7,923 bases of DNA, taken from positions 1 through 7,923 of the forward strand of contig JBHLPI010000092.1 in NCBI GenBank assembly GCA_048939595.1, in the 5' to 3' direction. The translations under genes and the position numbers were made by a program. The DNA comes from Hermodarchaeum sp048939595. GTDB taxonomy: Archaea > Asgardarchaeota > Hermodarchaeia > Hermodarchaeales > Hermodarchaeaceae. The number at the start of each line of letters is the position of its first letter. Position 1 is the first letter of the stretch. The notes under the pieces were generated by a model. The model did not search any database, was not told where the DNA came from, and saw only the letters and a list, made by a program, of their open reading frames with translations. Of this stretch, positions 1 through 5,903 are shown one piece after another.

Positions 1-77
1 GGGCCGGTGGTCTAGTTGGTTATGACGCCGTCCTGACACGGCGGAGGTCCCGTGTTCAAATCACGGCCGGCCCACCA
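1..77 (+). tRNA. tRNA-Val (GAC), intronless, CCA encoded
   Basis: This folds into a complete cloverleaf. The acceptor stem is seven perfect pairs (1-7 with 67-73). The D-arm is at 10-26, the anticodon stem CCGTC/GGCGG is at 28-32 and 40-44, and the T-arm CCGTG-TTCAAAT-CACGG is at 50-66. The 7-nt anticodon loop (33-39) has T before anticodon GAC (35-37), which reads GUC and GUU valine codons. The discriminator is A74 and CCA is encoded at 75-77. There is no intron. The tRNA-Phe gene starts only 7 nt downstream, so the two are probably co-transcribed. The window begins exactly at the first base of the tRNA, so its promoter cannot be seen. Confidence 0.96.
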
Positions 78-84
78 CACCGTT

Positions 85-196
85 GCCGACGTAGCTTAGC
101 CCGGGAGGAGCCTAACCTGCGAGTTATGCGCTGCTTTCCGAAAGCGCGGGACTGAAGATCCCGTTGTCGCGTGTTCAAATCACGCCGTCGGCACCA
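85..196 (+). tRNA. tRNA-Phe (GAA) with a non-canonical D-arm intron, CCA encoded
   Basis: The acceptor stem GCCGACG (85-91) pairs perfectly with 186-192, the T-arm GCGTG-TTCAAAT-CACGC is at 169-185, and the anticodon arm CGGGA-CTGAAGA-TCCCG is at 147-163. The anticodon is GAA at 154-156, with G37 at 157. The gene is about 35 nt too long and the anticodon loop is a normal 7 nt, so the insertion is not at the canonical 37/38 site. It lies between the start of the D-arm and the anticodon stem. Removing 108-142 gives a D-arm GCTT-AGCCCGGGA-GAGC followed by G26, which resembles archaeal tRNA-Phe. The discriminator is A193 and CCA is encoded at 194-196. Several splice registers a few nucleotides apart give acceptable D-stems, so the exact junction is inferred. 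G37 is the base methylated by Trm5 (encoded at 2429-3511) and the starting point of archaeal wyosine-type bases. Confidence 0.92.
108..142 (+). other. Intron in tRNA-Phe, D-arm position (about 22/23)
   Basis: This 35-nt insertion is inferred from the cloverleaf. A partial bulge-helix-bulge fits this register. CGGG at 102-105 pairs with TCCG at 137-140 (three Watson-Crick pairs and one G-U). The flanking 3-nt bulges are AGG (106-108) and AAA (141-143), and the archaeal splicing endonuclease would cut after the second base of each. The intron-side helix (AGC 109-111 with GCT 133-135) is short and the exon-side helix is weak. This is therefore a relaxed motif, and the boundaries may be off by 1-3 nt. 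Confidence 0.62.
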
Positions 197-228
197 CTTT
201 CAGTATCTTAGTTTTGCATGACGATGAG

Positions 229-693
229 TTAAGAGCCTAAAAGAAAATCTAGGAGCGTGATGAGGATTAACGCGATGAGGGCGGCAGCCACGTTGGAGAC
301 GATGTATCCAACAAGATAGGCGAGATGGGTGAAGGGGGAGAAGGTGAATATGAGGTAATAGAACACCGCCCACAGACCCAGCACGAGGGCGGTAGCAAAC
401 ATAACGATGCCAAGCTGGCGGAGGTATAATCGGGTGGGACCAGCAGGAGGTGTTCCACGGGGTGCATGGTATGGGAAAAAGCGAGAGCCCATCAATTCAG
501 CAAGTAGCGCGGTTGCTGTTGCGAGCACGAGGACTACTCCAAGAGGAACAAGGGTAAGGACAAGCGAGGAGATGATTAGAAAGACCATCGCGCCGAGATA
601 GGAGAGATAGACTTGAACAGCACCGAAAATCGCCATTGCTAGGATAAGGAGAGCACCATCATCTAATTTTTTCCAGTAAAATACCGGTGACAT
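229..693 (-). CDS. Small multipass membrane protein, function unknown
   Basis: I do not recognise this 154-residue protein. It is almost entirely hydrophobic. Membrane segments lie near residues 13-31, 35-65 (long enough for one or two helices), 94-116 and 123-152. A hydrophilic loop at about 67-92 contains an RGTPPAGPTR stretch rich in Gly, Pro and Arg. No catalytic motif or signal peptide is evident. The ATG at 693 is preferred over an in-frame TTG at 708 because GGAGG sits about 8 nt upstream of the ATG and would lie inside the longer reading. The gene follows tRNA-Ala on the same strand after about 98 bp and ends 32 bp from the oppositely oriented tRNA-Phe. The reading frame and ribosome site make it a likely real gene; its role is unknown. 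Confidence 0.78.
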   Translation of the reverse strand: MSPVFYWKKLDDGALLILAMAIFGAVQVYLSYLGAMVFLIISSLVLTLVPLGVVLVLATATALLAELMGSRFFPYHAPRGTPPAGPTRLYLRQLGIVMFATALVLGLWAVFYYLIFTFSPFTHLAYLVGYIVSNVAAALIALILITLLDFLLGS

Positions 694-748
694 ACAAAAA
701 CCCTCCAAGCGGGCTCGTTAGTGTTGCGCCATTGGGATGACATAGTAG

Positions 749-757
749 GTATTAATG
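749..757 (-). promoter_or_regulatory. Possible TATA element for the membrane-protein gene
   Basis: On the minus strand the AT-rich element CATTAATAC lies about 60 nt upstream of the ATG at 693. A start about 25 nt downstream would give a leader of roughly 30-35 nt that includes the GGAGG ribosome site. It is a weak match, and read-through from the tRNA-Ala transcript is an alternative. Confidence 0.22.
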
Positions 758-791
758 TTTTTGTGTCCACCACAGACAACCGAGAGAAGAA

Positions 792-898
<107 letters not shown>

Positions 899-909
899 AC
901 AGAAGGAGA

Positions 910-1095
910 TTAGACGAGGCGGGTTCGCGTGTAGTCTTTGCGTGCCCAGCTGTATTTCCGGATGCGGCTTGAGACTCCAAAGCCACAGGCAGCGCATCGT
1001 TTCTTCCTGACGTGGTAGGATCGGCGTCCGCAGCGCCGACAGCGAATGTGCGTCTTCTTGTTCTTTTTACCAAAGGCGGGTGTTCCTTTACCCAT
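910..1095 (-). CDS. rpl37e: Large-subunit ribosomal protein L37e (eL37)
   Basis: This 61-residue basic zinc-ribbon protein of the archaeal/eukaryotic large ribosomal subunit binds rRNA. It opens with the typical MGKGTPAFGKKNKKTHI sequence. Four zinc ligands follow as C19-x2-C22 and C34-x2-C37, separated by a basic stretch, with an Arg/Lys-rich tail (RKYSWARKDYTRTRL). Length and motif spacing match the family. The ATG lies 6 bp after the LSm stop on the same strand, a gene pair widely conserved in archaea, so the two are almost certainly one transcript. tRNA-Ala follows 11 nt after its stop and may share that transcript. Confidence 0.97.
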   Translation of the reverse strand: MGKGTPAFGKKNKKTHIRCRRCGRRSYHVRKKRCAACGFGVSSRIRKYSWARKDYTRTRLV

Positions 1096-1101
1096 TGTTC
1101 A

Positions 1102-1362
1102 TCACTTGTTCTTTTTCTCTGCTTTTTTATTAGGGGATTTTCCGGAAGGCGAAAGGAGGATGACGTTATCTCCACGAAGAATCACGGTCCCCAGCTCTTG
1201 GGGGGGTTGTTCACTGAGGTCTTCAGCATCATCGAGGATGAGGTTCAGATGCTGATCGTATCCGCGGAGACGTCCACGTAGTTCTCTGTCACCTTTCAGT
1301 TTCACAAGGACTTGTGAATTAAGCGACCGACCAAGTAAATCCATAGGACGATGTTCTGACAC
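1102..1362 (-). CDS. Archaeal Sm-like RNA-binding protein (LSm/SmAP)
   Basis: This 86-residue protein of the Sm fold normally assembles into a heptameric ring that binds oligo-U RNA; in archaea it is linked to small-RNA and tRNA metabolism. The Sm1 motif spans about residues 18-48 (VLVKLKGDRELRGRLRGYDQ, then HLNLILDDAE). The Sm2 motif follows at about 58-72 and contains the LRGDNV signature. The C-terminus is a Lys-rich tail (about 73-86). The start is the GTG at 1362, because GGAG lies about 8 nt upstream. The later ATG (residue 7) would also keep the whole domain. The gene leads the LSm-L37e pair and diverges from the MCT-1-like gene. Confidence 0.96.
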   Translation of the reverse strand: MSEHRPMDLLGRSLNSQVLVKLKGDRELRGRLRGYDQHLNLILDDAEDLSEQPPQELGTVILRGDNVILLSPSGKSPNKKAEKKNK

Positions 1363-1408
1363 AGCTCAAGCTCCTGCCTGCTAATTGCAGTTGGCATGCC
1401 TAAGAGAC

Positions 1409-1420
1409 CTTAAAAAAGTT
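1409..1420. promoter_or_regulatory. AT-rich core between divergent LSm and PUA-protein genes
   Basis: The only AT-rich block in this 89-bp divergent region is CTTAAAAAAGTT on the + strand (AACTTTTTTAAG on the minus strand). On the + strand it lies about 38 nt before the ATG at 1452, giving a leader of about 12-15 nt with GGTG at 1441-1444 as ribosome site. On the minus strand it is about 52 nt before the GTG at 1362, giving a leader of about 25 nt with GGAG. It could be a TATA box for either gene or both. Confidence 0.4.
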
Positions 1421-1451
1421 TGCTACTCATTTAGAGAAATGGTGCAAGGTT

Positions 1452-1970
1452 ATGCGTATTAAACACCGGACCCAACTTCGGACAAAAGAGCTTCGACAAC
1501 TTTTAGAAAAGCTCGAAGAACAGCCCAGCCTCATCCATCGAGTACTACGCGATTCATCTTCTAGGAAAGTATCGGTTGAGCGTTTCATCTTGGAAGATAA
1601 ATCTCAGTTGTACTTTGTTGACGGCGAATTATGGCTTTTCACCCTGCAAACCCAGTTGATCCCTGGATTACCAGCCCTAATCGCTGACAATGTGCAACTC
1701 CCTCAAGTAGTAGTTGACATGGGTGCGGTACCACACATTGCAAATGGAGCCGATGTTATGGCACCCGGAATCGTGAGTGTGAACAACCAGCTTGAAGTTG
1801 GGAATTTATCTGTCGTCATCGATCAGAAGAACCGTGTACCTATTGCGGTTGGTCGCATGCTTCTTTCGCCTGAAGGTATTTTGGCATCAAAAAAAGGGCG
1901 CGCCCTCGAAACGCTCCATTACGTGGGTGACCAGGTATGGAAGCTAGCTAAGGAGCTCTCGGAGGGGTAG
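1452..1970 (+). CDS. MCT-1-like RNA-binding protein (pre-PUA plus PUA domain)
   Basis: This 172-residue protein has the architecture of archaeal relatives of eukaryotic MCT-1/Tma20. The N-terminal pre-PUA-like region (about 1-80) starts with a basic segment and ends in an aromatic-rich strand (LYFVDGELWLF). The C-terminal PUA domain (about 82-160) carries the characteristic PHIANGADVMAPGI sequence and the later PIAVGRMLLSPEGI strand. PUA domains bind structured RNA; the eukaryotic counterparts act in translation re-initiation and recycling, so a role in ribosome or tRNA handling is inferred. GGTG 7 nt upstream supports the ATG at 1452. It is first in a + strand run with SepF and Trm5. No catalytic motif is seen. 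Confidence 0.9.
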   Translation: MRIKHRTQLRTKELRQLLEKLEEQPSLIHRVLRDSSSRKVSVERFILEDKSQLYFVDGELWLFTLQTQLIPGLPALIADNVQLPQVVVDMGAVPHIANGADVMAPGIVSVNNQLEVGNLSVVIDQKNRVPIAVGRMLLSPEGILASKKGRALETLHYVGDQVWKLAKELSEG

Positions 1971-2020
1971 GGCGAAGGATTTTTACAGTTCTCATTTCAT
2001 CCTTGAGTTGTAGAATTGTC

Positions 2021-2038
2021 GGAGGATGATTCGGTTTG
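2021..2038 (+). promoter_or_regulatory. Ribosome binding site selecting a TTG start for sepF
   Basis: GGAGG at 2021-2025 is followed by 10 nt and then TTG at 2036-2038, the first start codon that includes the full basic N-terminus. An ATG immediately after the GGAGG (2026) is in another frame, reads only seven codons (MIRFESI) to a TAG at 2047-2049, and has no room for ribosome placement. Confidence 0.6.
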
Positions 2039-2419
2039 AGTCGATTTAGACGAAAAAAGAAAGACAAAGACACCCATGCTGATTCCAAAGAAGCAGCACC
2101 TAGTACTAGTATCGAAGCAGCTTCGATGTTTGTCCGGTTTATGGAGCTTACAGGTTTAATGGATGTTACTCCCATTTCTGAGGAAGTTAGGAAAGGGAAC
2201 ATGGTGGTCATGGATGTTTCCCCCCTCGTTCAGCAGGGCACAGAATCACAGCTGCAATTGAGACGAGCCGTAGAACAGCTTCGAGCAGTCTGTATTAGCG
2301 TAGACGGAGACATTGGACAGCTAGGTAACCGCTATATCATCCTGACCCCCACCCGGGTGAAGATTTTTCGGGAACCCCACTCTGATGAGACATCGCTTCC
2401 CCCCTCGACGACCGAGTAG
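2036..2419 (+). CDS. sepF: Archaeal cell-division protein SepF (FtsZ membrane anchor)
   Basis: This 127-residue protein tethers FtsZ to the membrane at the division site in FtsZ-containing archaea. The very basic N-terminus (MSRFRRKKKDKD) is followed by a short polar linker (about 13-27), consistent with membrane association plus a flexible spacer. The SepF core spans about residues 28-113. It contains EEVRKGNMVVMDVSPLVQ, a conserved LRRAVEQL helix, and the GDIGQLG turn leading to the strand YIILTPTRVKIF. A Ser/Pro-rich tail follows. The start is TTG, supported by GGAGG 10 nt upstream. Starting at the internal ATG (residue 31) would delete the basic N-terminus and has no ribosome site. It lies 65 bp after the MCT-1-like gene and 9 bp before trm5, so co-transcription is likely. 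ftsZ is not in the window. Confidence 0.9.
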   Translation: MSRFRRKKKDKDTHADSKEAAPSTSIEAASMFVRFMELTGLMDVTPISEEVRKGNMVVMDVSPLVQQGTESQLQLRRAVEQLRAVCISVDGDIGQLGNRYIILTPTRVKIFREPHSDETSLPPSTTE

Positions 2420-2428
2420 GCCAAAGCC

Positions 2429-3511
2429 ATGAAAAAAGTCTGCATCCAAGTTGACCGAACCCTCGGCGAACAGTTTCGCCAATTCTTGGTTGACCATGAC
2501 CTCTTCGACCCAACATTTCCTATCACGAAAACGGGAACCCACCTTTGCTTTCCCCTTCTCCGCAAGCTGACGGCACAAGAGCTAGCTATAGTGTCTCAAG
2601 AAATCGGTTCTTACAAGCAACTCGAAAGGGATCTCGAACCCCTACCAACAAAACCATCTGACCTTAGTGCAGCGTTAGAAGGCATTCTCCCCAAGGAATT
2701 ACATGAGTGGCTACCCCACTCCTTTGATATAATTGGTGAGATTGCCGTTGTCGAATTACACGAGGCCCTGAAGGCATATGTTACCCGAATCGGCGAAGCA
2801 ATTATGGTGGTGAATTCTCGAGTACACACGGTGTACGCTAAGGAAGGAGGCGTTAAGGGTGTGCATCGACTTCGCCCACTCCGCTTGATAGCCGGGAAGG
2901 ATCAAAGAGTGACAGTTCACACTGAATATGGGGTTAAACTTGCTATCGATGTCACTCGAACGTACTTTAGCCCGCGGTTAGGAACAGAACATAACCGTGT
3001 TACTGGTTTGATACAACCAGGCGAAGTCATTGTAGACATGTTTACTGGAGTAGGCCCCTTTGCGCTCCTAGCGGCAAAGCGCCAAAATGTTCATGTCTAT
3101 GCCATCGACATCAATCCTCAAGCTATCCAATGTTTACGAAGAAGTCTCGAACTCAACCGACTGGTAGGGAAAATTACACCACTGGTCGGTGATACCCGTA
3201 CTATTATTGACAACCAGTTAACAGGAAAAGCCGACCGCGTAATTATGAATCTACCCAATTACGCATTTTCCTTTCTCGACGCTGCGGCGAAAGCACTGAA
3301 ACGAGGGGGAGGAGTCATCCATTTCTATGGTATCACAACAGAGTCCCAACCCCAGACTACCCTTGAAACCCAGGTACTGGAACAGCTAGCCGAGTATGGA
3401 TTAAAAGCTAAAATAACTACAGTTCGGGTGGTTCGTCCTGCTGCACCCCATGAGGAACAGGTTGTCCTCGACCTTCAAGTAGTTCCAAGAAAAAGAACCA
3501 GTGTCACTTGA
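2429..3511 (+). CDS. trm5: tRNA (guanine-37-N1)-methyltransferase Trm5
   Basis: This 360-residue SAM-dependent enzyme makes m1G37 next to the anticodon. The modification prevents frameshifting and is the first step toward wyosine derivatives in tRNA-Phe. A D1-like region (about 1-70) precedes HSFDIIGEIA (97-106), the typical entry into the D2 domain. YFSPRLGTEHNR (179-190) carries the conserved Glu that acts as general base in studied Trm5 enzymes (E187 here). The Rossmann core has motif I DMFTGVGPF (203-211), AIDINP (225-230) and the NLPNYAFSFL motif (274-283). Length fits the archaeal family. TEH rather than TER is also seen in Trm5a/Taw22-type enzymes, so the subtype and any additional wyosine-pathway activity are unresolved. 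The ATG is 9 bp after sepF. The 3' end overlaps the convergent DUF371 gene by 37 bp. Confidence 0.95.
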   Translation: MKKVCIQVDRTLGEQFRQFLVDHDLFDPTFPITKTGTHLCFPLLRKLTAQELAIVSQEIGSYKQLERDLEPLPTKPSDLSAALEGILPKELHEWLPHSFDIIGEIAVVELHEALKAYVTRIGEAIMVVNSRVHTVYAKEGGVKGVHRLRPLRLIAGKDQRVTVHTEYGVKLAIDVTRTYFSPRLGTEHNRVTGLIQPGEVIVDMFTGVGPFALLAAKRQNVHVYAIDINPQAIQCLRRSLELNRLVGKITPLVGDTRTIIDNQLTGKADRVIMNLPNYAFSFLDAAAKALKRGGGVIHFYGITTESQPQTTLETQVLEQLAEYGLKAKITTVRVVRPAAPHEEQVVLDLQVVPRKRTSVT

Positions 3512-3921
3512 AGAGTACTGTCAGGTTGTTGCAGTGATTCGATTAATCGACGATTGAGATCTCTGGCAGCTTTGTTACAACGTATAGCAATAGTTCGGTC
3601 GTCCACGTAATCGCTTGTGCGCCACACTAGCGAGGTTGGAGATTGTAAGATTAATTGTGGAGAACCATAACCTTGGATACACTCAGTTATTGGTCCGTTT
3701 GAGAGATAAGTGAGAAGATGGGATTTAGGGTGTCGTAGTGCATCTCCGAGGAGTGAGTTAATTTGCTGTGCACTGTGCGAAGCATTGACACCGATGATAC
3801 AGTCCCCTTGCAAAGAAAGGTCCGGCGCCATTGTCACTTCAAATGTGGATTTATGAGTAGCTTGGATGTTGGGATGGCCGGTAGCTGTAAATGTGAATCG
3901 GTTCGCTTCGGTAAGAACCAT
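3475..3921 (-). CDS. DUF371 family protein, function unknown
   Basis: This 148-residue protein matches the archaeal DUF371 family by its conserved blocks. These are TGHPNIQATHKSTFEVT (about 14-30), GDCIIGVNAS (39-48), GYGSPQLIL (84-92) and SDYVDDRTIAIRCNKAARDL (103-122). Charged and polar residues (His, Asp, Cys, Lys) concentrated in these blocks look like a ligand site, but no activity can be assigned. There is no membrane segment or signal peptide. The ATG at 3921 has no Shine-Dalgarno sequence and sits about 27 nt from a TATA-like element, so a leaderless transcript is plausible. The last 12 codons and the stop overlap the end of trm5 on the opposite strand. It is divergent from pcm across 54 bp. 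Confidence 0.9.
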   Translation of the reverse strand: MVLTEANRFTFTATGHPNIQATHKSTFEVTMAPDLSLQGDCIIGVNASHSAQQINSLLGDALRHPKSHLLTYLSNGPITECIQGYGSPQLILQSPTSLVWRTSDYVDDRTIAIRCNKAARDLNRRLIESLQQPDSTLQVTLVLFLGTT

Positions 3922-3944
3922 AGGGGATTATTTAGTAGGGCGGG

Positions 3945-3953
3945 TACAAATAG
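3945..3953. promoter_or_regulatory. Central TATA-like element between divergent DUF371 and pcm genes
   Basis: TACAAATAG lies at the exact middle of the 54-bp divergent region. Its centre is about 27 nt from the DUF371 ATG (3921) and about 27 nt from the pcm GTG (3976). That is the usual archaeal distance from TATA centre to transcription start, so both transcripts could be leaderless. Neither start has a convincing Shine-Dalgarno sequence, which agrees. The match to a TATA consensus is weak. Confidence 0.4.
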
Positions 3954-3975
3954 TTTCAAATAACGGGTATGATAT

Positions 3976-4674
3976 GTGGGTGATTACACGTCTCCAGATA
4001 ACGTGAAGGCAAATCTCGATCAAAAAGAGAGAACTCTTAGACGATTAACCGCTTCACGTACAGTGAAAAAGGCTGAGACGATACGCGCATATCGAATGGT
4101 CCCTCGAGAACTATTTTTGCCTAACCATCTTGTTCGAGATGCATATATTGATACACCATTACCCATTGGCGAGGGGCAGACCATATCTGCTATTCATATG
4201 TGTTTAATCTACCTTGAATTGCTAGATCTGAAAGAAGGCTTGAAAGTATTAGAGATTGGGGGCGGGTCTGGGTATCACGCAGCATTAGTGGCTGAAGTCG
4301 TCTCCCCCACGGAACACCCCCCATCTGGTCATGTTTTCACAGTTGAACGAAAACCTTCGCTGGTTGAGTTCGCTAAGGAAAATCTGGAGAAAGCTGGATA
4401 TAGTGACCGAGTGACCGTAATCGAGGCAGACGGAACGCTCGGGTTACCAAGTGAAGCCCCCTTTGACCGCATCATGGTAGCTGCAGCGGCACCACATATC
4501 CCTCAACCCTTAATTGATCAATTGAAACCGGGTGGAAAATTACTCATTCCCGTAGGGAAACAGCAATTTTGGCAGGAGTTAACCCTGGTCTCTAAGACAG
4601 AAAAGGAGAAAATCAAAACTCGTCGCGAAATGTCGGTGGCGTTTGTACCATTAATTGGGAAAGAGGGCTGGTAG
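3976..4674 (+). CDS. pcm: Protein-L-isoaspartate O-methyltransferase
   Basis: This 232-residue cytosolic repair enzyme uses SAM to methylate L-isoaspartyl residues in damaged proteins. The N-terminal helix region leads to RELFLPNHLVRDAYIDTPLP (about 44-63) and the substrate motif QTISAIHM (68-75), usually QTISAPHM, so Ile replaces the common Pro. SAM motif I is LEIGGGSGYHAA (92-103). Later blocks are the acidic VERK turn (123-126), DRVTVIEADGTLG (144-156), FDRIMVAAAAPHIP (163-176) and LKPGGKLLIPVG (183-194). The end is the standard FVPLIGKEGW. An in-frame stop two codons upstream (3970-3972) makes GTG at 3976 the first possible start. It is divergent from DUF371, and its stop is only 2 bp from that of the convergent NSUN6-like gene. 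Confidence 0.96.
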   Translation: MGDYTSPDNVKANLDQKERTLRRLTASRTVKKAETIRAYRMVPRELFLPNHLVRDAYIDTPLPIGEGQTISAIHMCLIYLELLDLKEGLKVLEIGGGSGYHAALVAEVVSPTEHPPSGHVFTVERKPSLVEFAKENLEKAGYSDRVTVIEADGTLGLPSEAPFDRIMVAAAAPHIPQPLIDQLKPGGKLLIPVGKQQFWQELTLVSKTEKEKIKTRREMSVAFVPLIGKEGW

Positions 4675-4676
4675 CC

Positions 4677-5876
4677 TTAAACCTTAGTTTCTGGTTTTCG
4701 AAGTTTTGCGATAAAATATCCTGGGAATCCGTGCTGGTCCGGATAAAATCGTTGGACACCATTTTTTACTGCAGAGTCTCCTGCTAGCCCTTTTGAGCCA
4801 AGAAAGGGTGTTTGGGGTTCAAGCGTTAGACTATAGGTGTCGGTGAGGTATTGGATGTTATGCTCGTTTTCTTCAATGGTGAGTGTGCAAGTTGAATACA
4901 CTAAGTAGCCACCAGGGCGGAGGGCTGACACAGCGGAATCTAAGATCATGCGCTGATAAGACGCTGTGCTTTGTATTTGTATAAGGGTGGTTTCAGCATA
5001 CAGTTGGGGTCGAACCCCAAGAGCGGTGCAAGGGGGATCAACAAGAACACGGTCTGCTTTAAGCGTGGGATTTTGAGCCACAAACTCCTTGGCTCTCCCA
5101 ACGAAGGGAGCTAGGCAACTTATCCCGAGTCGGTTCGCTTCAGAGAGTAAGTGGTTTATTCGTCGCTCGGAGCGATCGACGGCGATCAGGCGACATTGAT
5201 TTTTGACAAGTTGGGCAACATGTGTGCTTTTTCCGCCCGGTGCGGCACAAAAGTCGATGATGGTTTCGCCTTGTTGTGGATCGAGGATTGGGGCCACAAG
5301 CATTGCAGGAAGGGATTGAGAGTAGAAGAACCCGTCCTTGTAGGCTGCGAGATCCGAGATACTTGGCACGTTATAATAAGAGTCAAGGATTTTCACAACC
5401 TGTCCGTGTTTTCTATGGGCGATTCTGGAACTATCATCACAGGCAATCCCACTACCCACGATATGCCCTTTAGGACTAATTACAGTGATGAGATCTCCTT
5501 TGGAGAAGCGATCAAGTCGCTTGACGCCTGGACGATAAAGATGACTACCAAGAAGTACATTTTCACTGCTCGCTTTATCCGCAACAACTAATTTATCATG
5601 CAACGGTACTGGACCAGTTTTTCGAATGGGAATGGCGACCGTGCCTAATTTGGGGTACAAAATAGTAGCGGCGATATTTTCGTCCTGCAGTTGTTGAATC
5701 AACTGTTGGTCATGGGTTCGGAGTGAGTTGGTGCGGAGAAAAAAGAAGTTTCCTGGCTGACTTAAAGCGGAGGCTAGGGCTTGTGTTCGTGTGGCTCCAA
5801 ATAGCTTGACGAAATACTGATAGACTTCTTCGCGGAGTTCTGTGGATTCTGGAGGAGGACGAATTGTATCTTGCAC
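4677..5876 (-). CDS. NSUN6-like RNA m5C methyltransferase with internal PUA domain
   Basis: This 399-residue RNA cytosine-C5 methyltransferase has an N-terminal RNA-recognition region (about 1-90). A PUA domain follows at about 92-170 (KLVVADKASSENVLLGSHLY and RPGV, ending near KHGQVVK). The Rossmann catalytic core (about 175-396) has motif I FCAAPGGKSTH (209-219), the acidic VDRSE (233-237), motif IV DPPC (280-283, C283) and motif VI STC (C330). The two cysteines are the release and nucleophilic cysteines of this family. A PUA inserted before the catalytic core is the NSUN6 layout, and archaeal NSUN6 methylates C72 in tRNA acceptor stems. The target here is inferred; rRNA methylation is the alternative. 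The start is GTG at 5876, since an in-frame TGA lies 6 nt upstream (5883-5885). It follows the PhzF-family gene by 27 bp, probably in one transcript. Confidence 0.93.
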   Translation of the reverse strand: MQDTIRPPPESTELREEVYQYFVKLFGATRTQALASALSQPGNFFFLRTNSLRTHDQQLIQQLQDENIAATILYPKLGTVAIPIRKTGPVPLHDKLVVADKASSENVLLGSHLYRPGVKRLDRFSKGDLITVISPKGHIVGSGIACDDSSRIAHRKHGQVVKILDSYYNVPSISDLAAYKDGFFYSQSLPAMLVAPILDPQQGETIIDFCAAPGGKSTHVAQLVKNQCRLIAVDRSERRINHLLSEANRLGISCLAPFVGRAKEFVAQNPTLKADRVLVDPPCTALGVRPQLYAETTLIQIQSTASYQRMILDSAVSALRPGGYLVYSTCTLTIEENEHNIQYLTDTYSLTLEPQTPFLGSKGLAGDSAVKNGVQRFYPDQHGFPGYFIAKLRKPETKV

Positions 5877-5903
5877 TTTTTTTCAACTCAAACCCTGTAG
5901 GCT

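Noticed and set aside
694..708. TTG start giving a 159-residue membrane protein
   Set aside because: The GGAGG ribosome site would lie inside the coding region, whereas the ATG at 693 has it at the right distance.
1012..1281. Plus-strand open frames opposite L37e and LSm
   Set aside because: They are antisense shadows of two strongly conserved genes, with no ribosome site or recognisable domain.
5151..5591. Plus-strand 146-codon open frame opposite the NSUN6-like gene
   Set aside because: The opposite strand encodes the PUA and catalytic motifs of a clear RNA methyltransferase. This frame shows no domain or promoter.
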